Below, one piece after another: positions 1 to 7,827 of a stretch of DNA of 64,000 bases (within the stretch, counting starts at the first letter, position 1; each line of letters opens with the position of its first letter). The notes beneath the pieces were generated by a model. That model searched no databases. It was not told where the DNA came from and saw nothing but the letters and a program-made list of their open reading frames with translations. Source of the stretch: Scatosoma sp045614565 (GTDB lineage Bacteria; Bacillota; Clostridia; Christensenellales; Borkfalkiaceae); contig JAZLDG010000101.1 in NCBI GenBank assembly GCA_045614565.1, positions 62,001-126,000 of the forward strand, read 5' to 3'. Made by a program: the position numbers and the translations under genes.

Positions 1-32
1 AAACAAAAGAAATAGAAAAAGGGAAAATTTGG

Positions 33-1673
33 TTGAATAAAGAAATGCGCCCTTATCGTGCGTTTATCTTATTTTTGACCTTACTTTCCGTAATCACAAC
101 GGGGCTTTCTTTGGTATTTGCGTATATGACGCGGTATTTGATTAACAGTGCGTCGGCAGGTGCGGTAGATCGGCTCGTTTTCTTTTCTATTCTTTTGCTT
201 TCGTTGTTACTAGTACGCATTCTACTTTCTACGATTTCTGGGTTCTATGCGGAGAAATTGCGTGCAAAAATGATTGCCGATATGCGTACGCGTACCTTTT
301 CTAAAATTTTGCGTTCAGAATACGCTTACGTACAAGGCTATCACAGCGGCGACTTATTAAATCGATTGACGACCGATATCCAAGAAGTTTGCGCCGATAC
401 GGTAGGGCTTATGCCCGCCATCGTAGGACTAATCGTACAATGCTTAGGTGCAATCGCTGCCCTGTTGACGATCGATCCGTTTTTTACGCTGATTTACGTT
501 GTTTGCGGTGCGATTTTCGGCGGTATAACCGCATTTTTCCGTAAACAAATCAAAAAACGCCAAAAAGAAGTGTTAGAAGCGGACGGCGAATCGCGTTCGT
601 TTATGCAAGAAGGAATTTCGTCGATTATGACGGTAAAAGCGTACGGCGCGGAAGATAAATCCACTGAAAAAGCGGCGGCTTTGGCTGAAAACTATTATAA
701 AAAGCGTATGAACCGTAACTTTTTACGCTCGGCAATGAACGCCGTGTTTTCGCTTTTAAGTAACTTCGGGCTGATTTTCGCCGTCGTATGGTGTAGTGTC
801 AGCGTTCTAAACGGCAACGACGATTACGGCTCGATTTTATCCGTAATTTTATTGTTAATGCAGTTGCAACACCCGTTCTCGGCGTTTTCTTCCATTATTC
901 CCGTGTTCTATTCGAGAATAACAAGCGGGGAACGTTTAAGTGAAATCGATACCATTCCCTGCGATAAGCTTTTGGAAGAAAAAACGCAAGAAGCTTACGA
1001 TTATGAAACGTTGACGAATATTCGTTTTGAAGATATTTCCTTTACCTACGGGCGTTCGGATATTTTAACAAACGCTTTTGCCACCGTTCAAAAGGGTGAA
1101 ATCGTGTGCTTGACAGGTGCATCCGGTGCAGGAAAAAGTACGCTGTTCAAATTGCTTTTAAGCGTGTATGAGCCCACGCTCGGCGGGATATATTTAGACG
1201 GCGAAAAAGAAAGTACGCGGCTGACCGCAATGCACCGTAATTTGTTCGCGTACGTACCCCAAGGAAATTTCCTTTTCTCTGGTACCATTTACGAAAATTT
1301 AACCTTCTTTATGGGAGAAACGGACGAGAATACTGCGATGGATAAAATCCGTAACGCATTGCAAACGGCTTGCGCGGAATTCGTTTGGGATTTACCGCAA
1401 GGGTTGCAAACCCCGCTTTCCGAAAAAGGCGGTGGACTTTCCGAAGGTCAAATGCAACGCCTTGCCGTAGCAAGAGCGATTTTGTCCGATAGACCTATCC
1501 TTTTATTAGACGAAGCGACTTCGGCATTAGACGGAGAAACGGAAAGCCGACTTTTAGAAAATATCCGTAATTTGCGCGAAAAAACCTGCCTTATCGTTAC
1601 GCATAGACCTGCTGCACTCTCCATTGCCGACAGCGTATTATGCGTGGAAAATAAACAAATAAAAAGAGTTTGA
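33..1673 (+). CDS. ABC transporter, exporter type, fused membrane and ATPase domains
   Basis: Half-size ABC exporter (type IV fold), expected to work as a dimer in the cytoplasmic membrane; the substrate cannot be told. Residues 1-320 hold about six membrane segments. The ATPase domain follows, with Walker A GASGAGKST near residue 361, signature LSEGQ near 469, Walker B ILLLDE near 490 and an H-loop THR near the end. The start used is a TTG at 33 with a weak AAAGGG before it. The frame stays open to the window edge, so the true start may lie outside. The gene ends in a strong terminator. No partner half is visible inside the window. Confidence 0.88.
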   Translation: MNKEMRPYRAFILFLTLLSVITTGLSLVFAYMTRYLINSASAGAVDRLVFFSILLLSLLLVRILLSTISGFYAEKLRAKMIADMRTRTFSKILRSEYAYVQGYHSGDLLNRLTTDIQEVCADTVGLMPAIVGLIVQCLGAIAALLTIDPFFTLIYVVCGAIFGGITAFFRKQIKKRQKEVLEADGESRSFMQEGISSIMTVKAYGAEDKSTEKAAALAENYYKKRMNRNFLRSAMNAVFSLLSNFGLIFAVVWCSVSVLNGNDDYGSILSVILLLMQLQHPFSAFSSIIPVFYSRITSGERLSEIDTIPCDKLLEEKTQEAYDYETLTNIRFEDISFTYGRSDILTNAFATVQKGEIVCLTGASGAGKSTLFKLLLSVYEPTLGGIYLDGEKESTRLTAMHRNLFAYVPQGNFLFSGTIYENLTFFMGETDENTAMDKIRNALQTACAEFVWDLPQGLQTPLSEKGGGLSEGQMQRLAVARAILSDRPILLLDEATSALDGETESRLLENIRNLREKTCLIVTHRPAALSIADSVLCVENKQIKRV

Positions 1674-1681
1674 TAAAATAT

Positions 1682-1718
1682 ACGCCCTGAAAACCGTCGT
1701 GGGTTTTCAGGGCGTTTT
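1682..1718. terminator. Bidirectional intrinsic terminator between convergent genes
   Basis: A long GC-rich stem (ACGCCCTGAAAACC with its complement) and 5-nt loop are followed by a T-run. It lies between the ABC transporter and the convergent AraC gene and could serve both. Confidence 0.85.
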
Positions 1719-1722
1719 TCGT

Positions 1723-2598
1723 TTATTTAATGCTGTTGCGGTATTCTTTTGGGGTCATTCCCACGTGTTTACGAAAAACGAACGTGAACGTGGAAAGTGA
1801 ATCAAAGCATAAAGCGTCGGATATTTCCGAAAAAGAAAAATTTTTCCGTATCAATTTTTTCGCTTCGTCGATTTTTAATTTTAAGTACGTTTGATAAATA
1901 GTCATACCTGTCTTTTTGCGGAAAAAGGTACAAAGCTGCGTCGTACCGTAATGCAATTCTTCGCGTAAATCGTCAAGGCAAAACCGATCGTAAATTTTAG
2001 AGCGTAAAATCCGCACGATTTCGTCCTGCAACTCGTTTGACGAAGCGATTTTAGAAACGAAAAACTCTTGAGAAAGGTTACGGTTTTGCGCATAGCGCAA
2101 TAAATATATTAAAAGACTTTCCAAAGCGTTTTTTATGAGCTGTTCTCCGCCTAAATTCGGCTCGTCCTTTAACCGTAACGCACTCAAATCGGGGTCAAAT
2201 TCAGGTAAATCAAAGGTTTCCGTAGCTTCCGACATTATATTTTGTAATAAATAACGGAAATTTTCGGGTACGGCAAATTTTTTATCCTTGAAAAAATACA
2301 TCGATGGGGAACGGCACTCAAAAGAAATAATAAAAAGGTTAGGTTCTTTATCGCCGCTTTCCACGAAATGGGGTTGATTAGGGGAAATAAATAATATTTC
2401 ACCTTGCGAAAGCCGCGTTTTTTTACCGTCTACGCCGATAAAAACGTCTTCCTTGTCGGCATAGTTGATTTCCCAAAAATCGTGCGTTTCTTCGGGAAAA
2501 CAATAGTTTTTTTCCAGCGCTTGATAATGAATCGTCACGATTTTTTTGACGTTGATCAGGTTGGATATTTTGTGCATATAAAATTTCCGTTTTTCCAT
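1723..2598 (-). CDS. AraC-family transcriptional regulator
   Basis: DNA-binding regulator with an N-terminal cupin-like sensor domain (about residues 25-110) and a C-terminal pair of helix-turn-helix motifs (about 190-291) ending in the typical GMTPKEYRNS. It is divergent from the NahK-like kinase gene with 160 bp between, so control of that gene or of the following sugar-acid genes is a reasonable inference. Its best promoter places the transcription start at the first ATG, so the mRNA may be leaderless; a second ATG seven codons in (2577) is the alternative start. The effector is unknown. Confidence 0.88.
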   Translation of the reverse strand: MEKRKFYMHKISNLINVKKIVTIHYQALEKNYCFPEETHDFWEINYADKEDVFIGVDGKKTRLSQGEILFISPNQPHFVESGDKEPNLFIISFECRSPSMYFFKDKKFAVPENFRYLLQNIMSEATETFDLPEFDPDLSALRLKDEPNLGGEQLIKNALESLLIYLLRYAQNRNLSQEFFVSKIASSNELQDEIVRILRSKIYDRFCLDDLREELHYGTTQLCTFFRKKTGMTIYQTYLKLKIDEAKKLIRKNFSFSEISDALCFDSLSTFTFVFRKHVGMTPKEYRNSIK

Positions 2599-2604
2599 AC
2601 CGTA

Positions 2605-2633
2605 ATTATAACAAATAATATCCCGTTTGTAAA
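2605..2633 (-). promoter_or_regulatory. Promoter of the AraC-family gene
   Basis: On the minus strand, TTTACA (2633-2628) and TATAAT (2610-2605) are separated by 17 bp. The predicted start of transcription is at about 2598, the A of the annotated ATG. Confidence 0.65.
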
Positions 2634-2701
2634 CTGTTTTGGTGAATATTTATAAAAATAAAACAGCGAAAGAATACCACAAAACGACGAAAAATTTTCT
2701 A

Positions 2702-2729
2702 TTGTTTTTTTTGGGAAATGGTTTATAAT
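2702..2729 (+). promoter_or_regulatory. Promoter of the NahK-like kinase gene
   Basis: TTGTTT (2702-2707) and a perfect TATAAT (2724-2729) with 16-bp spacing, about 30 bp before the start codon. Confidence 0.6.
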
Positions 2730-2758
2730 AATGGCAAATACACTATGGCGGTGAAATT

Positions 2759-3823
2759 ATGGATTATTTGAAAGACTATAAAAAAGTTGCAGAGCAATTT
2801 TGTTTAGAAGGCGAAGTGCAAGAAATTTGCCCATATGGCGAAGGGCACATCAACGTAACGCTTCTCGTTACGACGGATAAAAAGCGGTACATAATGCAAA
2901 AAATGAATACGCGCGTGTTTCCCGATCCCGACGGATTGATGAATAACATTTGCGGGGTTACCGAGCATCTTGCTTCCCGCGGTATTGAAACGTTGACCGT
3001 AATCAAAACGAAAAACGGGGAATCGTATCTCAAAGGCGACGAATGCTATCGCGTATACGCGTTTATTGAAAACACGGTAACCTATCAAACGGTAAGCGAT
3101 AAAGCAGTTTTCCGTAACTCGGGAAAGGCGTTTGGGGAATTCCAAAACTATCTTGCCGAATTTGACGCATCTAAATTAACGGAAACGATTAAACGTTTCC
3201 ACGATACGCCCAAACGTTTTGCTGATTTTAAGGCGGCTTTAGAAGCAAACGTATGCGACCGCGCAAAAGATTGCCAAGAAGAAATCGACTTCATTTTAGC
3301 CCACGAAAATACGTACGCGATTGCGATGAACGGATTAAAGGATGGGTCTTTACCGCTTCGTGTTACGCATAACGATACCAAGCTCAATAACATTCTTATG
3401 GACGCAAAAACGGGAGAAGCCCGCGCTGTTATCGATTTGGATACGATTATGCCAGGGTCTATGCTCTTTGACTTTGGCGATTCCATCCGCTTTGGCGCGT
3501 CAACCGCTGCGGAAGACGAAAAGGATTTAACGAAAGTTCATTTTGATATCAACCTTTTCAAGGCTTATGCCGAAGGATATTGCGGGGCGGTTAAAGATAG
3601 TATAACCAAACGCGAAGCGGAACTTTTACCTTACGGCTCGTATTTAATGACGATTGAATGCGGTATGCGCTTCCTTGCGGATTATCTTGCGGGAGATACC
3701 TATTTCGCGACGAAATATGCTGAACACAATCTCGTTCGTTGCCGTACGCAAATTCGTTTAGCGAGTGAAATGGAAGCACAGTTTGAAGAAATGAAGCAAA
3801 TCGTTTTCGATATATTAGCTTAA
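2759..3823 (+). CDS. Phosphotransferase family protein, N-acetylhexosamine 1-kinase (NahK)-like
   Basis: A 354-residue kinase of the aminoglycoside phosphotransferase/choline kinase fold. The catalytic loop is VTHNDTKLNNILMD at about residues 201-214 and the metal-binding segment is IDLDTIMPG at about 225-233. This arrangement and length match the NahK type, which phosphorylates N-acetylhexosamines at C1. That substrate is inferred from overall resemblance only; another sugar or amino alcohol is possible. It has its own promoter, is divergent from the AraC regulator, and is followed by a hairpin before the KDPG aldolase gene. Confidence 0.75.
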   Translation: MDYLKDYKKVAEQFCLEGEVQEICPYGEGHINVTLLVTTDKKRYIMQKMNTRVFPDPDGLMNNICGVTEHLASRGIETLTVIKTKNGESYLKGDECYRVYAFIENTVTYQTVSDKAVFRNSGKAFGEFQNYLAEFDASKLTETIKRFHDTPKRFADFKAALEANVCDRAKDCQEEIDFILAHENTYAIAMNGLKDGSLPLRVTHNDTKLNNILMDAKTGEARAVIDLDTIMPGSMLFDFGDSIRFGASTAAEDEKDLTKVHFDINLFKAYAEGYCGAVKDSITKREAELLPYGSYLMTIECGMRFLADYLAGDTYFATKYAEHNLVRCRTQIRLASEMEAQFEEMKQIVFDILA

Positions 3824-3826
3824 ACC

Positions 3827-3862
3827 GTAAACCGTATCTTTTTAGAAGGTACGGTTTACTTT
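3827..3862 (+). terminator. Intrinsic terminator after the NahK-like gene
   Basis: A 12-bp stem (GTAAACCGTATC with its complement, one G-U pair) and 9-nt loop, with a short weak T-run. Termination may be partial. Confidence 0.5.
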
Positions 3863-3910
3863 ATTGTCAAAAAAACAGACGATTGTGAAAAAAAATACGC
3901 GTTATTTTAT

Positions 3911-3939
3911 TTGATTTTTATTTTTGGATATGTTATACT
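3911..3939 (+). promoter_or_regulatory. Promoter of the eda-kdgK pair
   Basis: TTGATT (3911-3916) and TATACT (3934-3939), 17-bp spacing; a good AAAGGAG ribosome site follows at 3954-3960. Confidence 0.65.
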
Positions 3940-3972
3940 ATAAGAGAGTTTATAAAGGAGATTGTTTTTTTT

Positions 3973-4530
3973 ATGGATAGACGCATACCCGTAGTGGTTA
4001 TTAAAGAACTTTCTGAAACAGATAAAATTTTAACCGCATTAAAAAATAGCGGTATTATGTGTGCGGAAATTACCTTTCGTACCGCTTGCGCTGCCGAAGC
4101 GATCGCATACGCAGTCAAGAATTATCCCGATATGAATATCGGCGCAGGTACGGTTATAAATGCAGAGCAATGCGAAGCGGCGTTGAAAGCAGGTGCAAAA
4201 TTTATCGTTAGCCCCGGACTTTCCGTTTCCGTAGCAAAAATTTGTCAAGCAAACGACGTACCGTATTATCCCGGCTGTGTAACACCTACTGAAATTATGC
4301 AGGCGTTAGAGCTTGGAATTACGATAGTTAAATTCTTCCCTGCGCATATTTACGGGGGATTAAAAGCAATGAAAGCACTCGCCGCGCCGTTCCCGCAGAT
4401 TAAATTTATTCCTACGGGCGGGGTTGATAACAACAATATTGACGAATTTCTTGCTTGGGAAAAAATTTACGCCGTCGGCGGTAGCTCGTTTGTAAAAGAC
4501 GCACTTGAAAAAATGGAGGAACAAAAATGA
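3973..4530 (+). CDS. eda: 2-dehydro-3-deoxy-phosphogluconate (KDPG) aldolase
   Basis: Cleaves KDPG to pyruvate and glyceraldehyde 3-phosphate. The 185-residue single-domain (beta/alpha)8 protein has the family landmarks: EITFRT near residue 36, GAGTV near 57, the Schiff-base lysine in VKFFPA near 120, and the phosphate-binding GGV near 152. The stop codon overlaps the start of the KDG kinase gene (ATGA), so the two are translationally coupled. Together they turn 2-keto-3-deoxygluconate into central intermediates. No uronate isomerase or dehydratase is in the window. Confidence 0.92.
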   Translation: MDRRIPVVVIKELSETDKILTALKNSGIMCAEITFRTACAAEAIAYAVKNYPDMNIGAGTVINAEQCEAALKAGAKFIVSPGLSVSVAKICQANDVPYYPGCVTPTEIMQALELGITIVKFFPAHIYGGLKAMKALAAPFPQIKFIPTGGVDNNNIDEFLAWEKIYAVGGSSFVKDALEKMEEQK

Positions 4531-5549
4531 AAAAAATCGTTACATTTGGGGAATTGATGTTAAGACTTGCACCCGAAAATTATCTTCGCTTCGTACAAAG
4601 CGAAAAATACCAAGCAACGTACGGCGGCGCGGAAGCAAACGTTGCGGTATCGCTTGCGAATTATGGTATGGACGTTGCGTTCGTGTCTAAATTGCCTACG
4701 CACGAAATCGGACAAGCGGCGGTAAATTCGCTTCGCAAATTCGGCGTAGACACGAGCAAAATCGTTCGCGGCGGCGAAAGAGTAGGAATTTACTATTGCG
4801 AAAAAGGCGCGAGTCAAAGACCGTCCAAGGTTGTTTACGATAGAGCGTATAGTGCGATCGCAATGGCGAAGAAATCGGACTTTGACTGGGATATGATTTT
4901 CGACGGCGTGGAATGGTTCCATTTTACGGGCATTACACCCGCTTTAAGCGATGAAGTTGCGGAAATCTGCGTAGAAGCTTGCAAAGTGGCAAAAGCGAAG
5001 AATATCACCATTTCCTGCGATTTGAATTTCCGTAAAAAGCTTTGGAGCAAGGAAAAAGCAGGGAAGGTAATGGCGGAGCTTTGTCAATATATCGATTACT
5101 GTATCGCCAACGAAGAAGACGCGAAAGACGTGTTTGGGATTGAAGCGGATAACACGGATATTTACGGCGGGAAGCTTGATCGTGAAGGATATATTTCCGT
5201 AGCCAAAAAATTGACCGAACGTTTCAATTTCAAAGGCGTTGCAATTACGCTTCGCGAAAGCAAGAGTGCGAACGACAACGACTGGTCGGGTATGCTGTAT
5301 ACGAACGGACAAGCACATTTTAGCAAGAAATATTCTATGCACATCGTTGACCGCGTAGGCGGTGGCGACAGCTTCGGCGGTGGTTTGATTTATTCGCTTG
5401 TGAACGGTTACGACGCGCAAAGCGCGATTGAATTTGCCGTAGCGGCAAGCTGCTTAAAGCATACCGTTGAAGGAGATTACAATATGGTTTCCGTTGCCGA
5501 AGTTAAAAATCTTGCAGGCGGCGACGCAAGCGGTAGGGTACAAAGATAA
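4527..5549 (+). CDS. kdgK: 2-keto-3-deoxygluconate kinase, PfkB family
   Basis: Phosphorylates KDG to KDPG, the substrate of the aldolase encoded just before it. This 340-residue ribokinase-fold protein has the PfkB N-terminal GGAEANVAVSLAN motif near residue 32 and the C-terminal anion-hole/catalytic-base motif GGGDSFGGG near 278-286. Assignment to KDG rather than another sugar rests on the overlap with eda. The gene ends in a strong terminator. Confidence 0.88.
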   Translation: MKKIVTFGELMLRLAPENYLRFVQSEKYQATYGGAEANVAVSLANYGMDVAFVSKLPTHEIGQAAVNSLRKFGVDTSKIVRGGERVGIYYCEKGASQRPSKVVYDRAYSAIAMAKKSDFDWDMIFDGVEWFHFTGITPALSDEVAEICVEACKVAKAKNITISCDLNFRKKLWSKEKAGKVMAELCQYIDYCIANEEDAKDVFGIEADNTDIYGGKLDREGYISVAKKLTERFNFKGVAITLRESKSANDNDWSGMLYTNGQAHFSKKYSMHIVDRVGGGDSFGGGLIYSLVNGYDAQSAIEFAVAASCLKHTVEGDYNMVSVAEVKNLAGGDASGRVQR

Positions 5550-5557
5550 AGGGACCT

Positions 5558-5597
5558 TTGAGCGTCCAAACAGATGGTTTGGACGCTCAAAAAAATT
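5558..5597 (+). terminator. Intrinsic terminator of eda-kdgK
   Basis: A perfect 14-bp stem TTGAGCGTCCAAAC, 4-nt loop and its complement, followed by a run of A then T. The stem is strong enough to act on both strands. Confidence 0.85.
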
Positions 5598-5640
5598 TTT
5601 TATTTTTTCAAAAAATTGTAAAAAAAGTGCATTAAAACGC

Positions 5641-5669
5641 TTGCTTTTTTTTTGATAATAAAGTATAAT
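5641..5669 (+). promoter_or_regulatory. Promoter of tRNA-Leu
   Basis: TTGCTT (5641-5646) and TATAAT (5664-5669) with 17-bp spacing, about 20 bp before the tRNA 5' end. Confidence 0.7.
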
Positions 5670-5690
5670 TAAAAAGCTTTCCGCGAGAAC

Positions 5691-5776
5691 GCCGAAGTGG
5701 TGGAATGGCAGACGCGACGGACTCAAAATCCGTTGTTGGTGACAACGTGTGGGTTCAAGTCCCACCTTCGGCACCA
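5691..5776 (+). tRNA. tRNA-Leu, anticodon CAA
   Basis: Class II tRNA of 86 nt with encoded CCA. The acceptor stem GCCGAAG pairs with CTTCGGC. The anticodon stem ACGGA/TCCGT holds loop CTCAAAA with CAA at 5724-5726. A long variable arm and T-arm GTGGG TTCAAGT CCCAC complete the fold. It reads the UUG codon. It is followed directly by its own terminator. No second copy of its 3' end was found in the AT-rich segment downstream. Confidence 0.97.
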
Positions 5777-5778
5777 CT

Positions 5779-5820
5779 TAAACCTAAATTGAACCATTGA
5801 GTTCAATTTAGGTTTTTGTT
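5779..5820 (+). terminator. Intrinsic terminator of tRNA-Leu
   Basis: The perfect stem AAACCTAAATTGAAC with its complement around a short loop is followed by TTTTTGTTTTT. Confidence 0.85.
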
Positions 5821-5880
5821 TTTCCACGCGCCACGGTTGCATTTTTCTATTTTTATTTTCTTTCGCTGTATCAAAAGTGG

Positions 5881-5909
5881 TTGAAATTTTTAGAAAAATA
5901 TGTTATACT
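5881..5909 (+). promoter_or_regulatory. Promoter of the candidate small RNA
   Basis: TTGAAA (5881-5886) and TATACT (5904-5909) at 17-bp spacing. The expected transcription start, 7 nt downstream at 5916, is exactly the first base of the closing stem of the RNA described next. Confidence 0.65.
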
Positions 5910-5915
5910 AAAAAT

Positions 5916-6066
5916 GCTAAACTAACATAATATTTTGAAACAAACCTTTTTATTGCAAGGGGATATTATACCCTTTTGTGCTTTTCACTTTTTGAATTTG
6001 ATAAAAATGCAAATTCCACCTAGTGAAAAGCAATGTTAATGTTTGTTTCAGTAAGGTTAGTTTAGC
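5916..6066 (+). ncRNA. Candidate structured small RNA, nested long-range stems
   Basis: Four nested pairings can be drawn. P1 pairs GCTAAACTAAC (5916-5926) with 6056-6066. P2 pairs TGAAACAAAC (5936-5945) with 6041-6050. P3 pairs GCTTTTCACT (5980-5989) with 6022-6031. P4 pairs GAATTTG (5994-6000) with 6010-6016 around a 9-nt loop. Between P2 and P3 the 5' strand has a 34-nt bulge with a small hairpin (AAGGG/CCCTT), facing 9 nt on the 3' strand. A promoter starts at the first P1 base and a terminator follows at 6090. A rod closed by its own ends with one large bubble recalls 6S RNA, but the asymmetry is not typical. A mobile palindrome (MITE-like) is the alternative. No coding capacity is evident. 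Confidence 0.5.
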
Positions 6067-6089
6067 GACAATCGGAGTTTGCGTTTTTT

Positions 6090-6122
6090 GTGCGTCGGCT
6101 TCGGTTGGCGCACTTTTTATTT
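6090..6122 (+). terminator. Intrinsic terminator after the candidate small RNA
   Basis: GC-rich hairpin GTGCGTCGG...TGGCGCAC (including G-U pairs) followed by TTTTTATTTTT, immediately before the first gene of the AT-rich cluster. Confidence 0.75.
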
Positions 6123-6137
6123 TTAGGCGGTTAAAAT

Positions 6138-6347
6138 ATGGATATTGAAAAATTGCAATATTTAGGATATGAAATAGTTTTAATTTATCAGCCTTTTTAT
6201 GATGACGCAACCTCTAAATCAAGACAATATAGAGTGATTGTAAGGAAAGAAAATATTGAATTTATAAATCGGTATGGACTAACACGCAGTTCTGCGCTCG
6301 CTTATTCAAAGAAATGGATAAATAAAAAAGAAAATAACGATTATTAG
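6138..6347 (+). CDS. Small protein of unknown function (69 aa)
   Basis: Not recognised. It is a soluble-looking, charged small protein with no membrane segment or cysteine motif, ending in a Lys-rich tail (YSKKWINKK). A good ribosome site (AGGCGG) precedes the ATG. It is the first of three closely spaced AT-rich genes, ending 12 nt before the next. Its base composition matches the two downstream genes and differs from the flanking chromosome, which suggests the three arrived together. Confidence 0.6.
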   Translation: MDIEKLQYLGYEIVLIYQPFYDDATSKSRQYRVIVRKENIEFINRYGLTRSSALAYSKKWINKKENNDY

Positions 6348-6359
6348 GAGAATTTCAAA

Positions 6360-6899
6360 ATGGCTATGAAATTTTATTCTTCAACATTAACTCACCATTG
6401 TCCTAAATGTAATACTATTCTAAAAAAAGAAAAATACGATGATGCCTTAAATTTTATTTATGTCTTTTTGTTTATTCCTATTGGATTAATTGCTTTAATT
6501 ATTCATTTAATTAAAAAGAAAACAGGAAAAGAAGAATTTAATAAATATGGAGAACAAATTATATGTTGTCCAAATTGTCAAAGTGTTGTAGCAATATACT
6601 CTAACGGCGGAATAGGAGGGCACACTAGAATTATTATACAAGAAAAAGAATTGTTTGAAATGATAAAACCATTTATCATTGGTATTTATAACGATTATGG
6701 CATTTCGTGTGATAGATATAATAACGTAGAAAAGTATTCGGAAATGTTAGGATTGTGTTTTAAAAATGTATTAGGCGATATATGCAATGTTTTTATTCTA
6801 AATGTTTATGGCAAATTAGAAATGAAAGTTGATAATGGTAATTATGAAACTTTTGATATAAAAAAATTGGCAGTCAAAATATTGGCTATATTAAACTAA
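6360..6899 (+). CDS. Membrane-anchored split zinc-ribbon protein of unknown function
   Basis: A 179-residue protein. A CPKC pair at about residues 14-17 and a CCPNC group at about 69-73 look like the two knuckles of a zinc ribbon. Between them lies one strongly hydrophobic segment (about 30-48) followed by a Lys-rich stretch, so the ribbon halves are separated by a membrane anchor. The rest (about 75-179) is a soluble domain I do not recognise. The AGGAG ribosome site is well placed. It lies between two AT-rich unknown genes. The function is unknown; only zinc binding and membrane association are suggested. Confidence 0.65.
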   Translation: MAMKFYSSTLTHHCPKCNTILKKEKYDDALNFIYVFLFIPIGLIALIIHLIKKKTGKEEFNKYGEQIICCPNCQSVVAIYSNGGIGGHTRIIIQEKELFEMIKPFIIGIYNDYGISCDRYNNVEKYSEMLGLCFKNVLGDICNVFILNVYGKLEMKVDNGNYETFDIKKLAVKILAILN

Positions 6900-6914
6900 A
6901 ATAATGGTACATAT

Positions 6915-7538
6915 ATGAAAAGTGATATAATTAAAAAAATTTTATTGATTATTCTTATTGGGATAGGAATTTATGGCATAGTCAATAATTTAATCATTTA
7001 TTCTAATAGAAAGAACGAACTTTTTACTTCAAAAACTCCACCTGCCACACCTATGTCAGTGTTGCCATTGAAAATTATTAAAGACTTCGATTTATATAAA
7101 ACGGCTGATGATGTGTATTATTATGGTGGAGAAATATACAATAGTGGCAATGAAGAAATAATAATTGAAGAGTTGTGTTATACCTTTAATCGTGGTGTAA
7201 AAACATATATGCAAACTACAATAGAAACAAACATACGTATTTTACCAAAATCCACTTACGCTTTATATGATATCCCTTTATTTGTTGTATATGACGATAA
7301 ATATATTGCCGATTATGCCTATGTGGAAATTACAGTAAATGGAGAAGAGCAATATTTATTTCACGAAAATTATTATTCGATTATTGCGGAACACAATAAA
7401 TTATTAGACAAAGAGCAAGCAGAATTTGAAAAAAATAAAGAAGAGCCATTAAAAAATAGTATAGGTTTTATGGTTTTTACAGGTATAATGGGGGTTTTAC
7501 TAATTAGTGTATTTATTGTTGGCAAAAGAAGAACATAG
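6915..7538 (+). CDS. Two-pass membrane protein with external domain, unknown function
   Basis: A 207-residue protein with a membrane segment at about 8-27, a largely polar and beta-rich middle (about 50-150), a charged helical stretch (about 155-178, many Glu and Lys), and a second membrane segment at about 183-201 followed by a KRRT tail. Both ends are probably cytoplasmic and the middle outside. Residues near 65-110 have the look of an immunoglobulin-like or FxLYD-type beta domain, which I cannot confirm. The ribosome site is weak. It is the last gene of the AT-rich trio; a terminator lies 140 nt downstream. Confidence 0.65.
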   Translation: MKSDIIKKILLIILIGIGIYGIVNNLIIYSNRKNELFTSKTPPATPMSVLPLKIIKDFDLYKTADDVYYYGGEIYNSGNEEIIIEELCYTFNRGVKTYMQTTIETNIRILPKSTYALYDIPLFVVYDDKYIADYAYVEITVNGEEQYLFHENYYSIIAEHNKLLDKEQAEFEKNKEEPLKNSIGFMVFTGIMGVLLISVFIVGKRRT

Positions 7539-7680
7539 GTTTGAGCGCTGGGTGGGAATTATATAAACCTAATAGAAAATATTATAGGGTGGGATTTATG
7601 TCCTGCTCTTAATTTTTTGCGAAGAAAAAAACGTAAATCAAACCTTTCAGTTCAACTTGTGTTGTCATTGGTGCGCTATC

Positions 7681-7710
7681 AAAAACCGACGATTGCTCGT
7701 CAGTTTTTTC
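7681..7710 (+). terminator. Intrinsic terminator of the AT-rich gene trio
   Basis: Stem CCGACGA/TCGTCAG (one mismatch) with TTGC loop, flanked by A5 and T6. It lies in the 524-bp gap 7539-8062. The rest of that gap holds the repeat pair at 7735-7760, an imperfect inverted repeat at 7828-7881 and the glgB promoter; no gene is seen. Confidence 0.7.
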
Positions 7711-7735
7711 TTGCATTTATAAAAAAACAAAAGCC

Positions 7736-7759
7736 GTGAAACAAAGTTTGTGAAACAAA
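7736..7759 (+). repeat. Tandem pair of GTGAAACAAA, 14-bp period (locus 1)
   Basis: Two exact copies of GTGAAACAAA at 7736-7745 and 7750-7759. The same pair with the same period occurs inverted on both sides of coaE (51161-51184 and 51779-51801). Confidence 0.75.
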
Positions 7760-7827
7760 TAATTTTCCTGTAAAATACGGGGAAGCCTACGAGTAAAAAA
7801 TAGGGGGTTTTTTGTATTTTTATATAC

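Noticed and set aside
5454..5777. 107-aa minus-strand open frame over tRNA-Leu
   Set aside because: It is the antisense of tRNA-Leu, its promoter and the kdgK end; no ribosome site and no plausible product.
5936..6050. Retron msr-msd or group II intron
   Set aside because: The terminal inverted repeats recall retron a1/a2, but there is no reverse transcriptase gene in the window.
5950..6210. 86-aa minus-strand frame across the candidate RNA
   Set aside because: It runs through the paired stems and a terminator, with no start signals; the RNA structure explains the region better.
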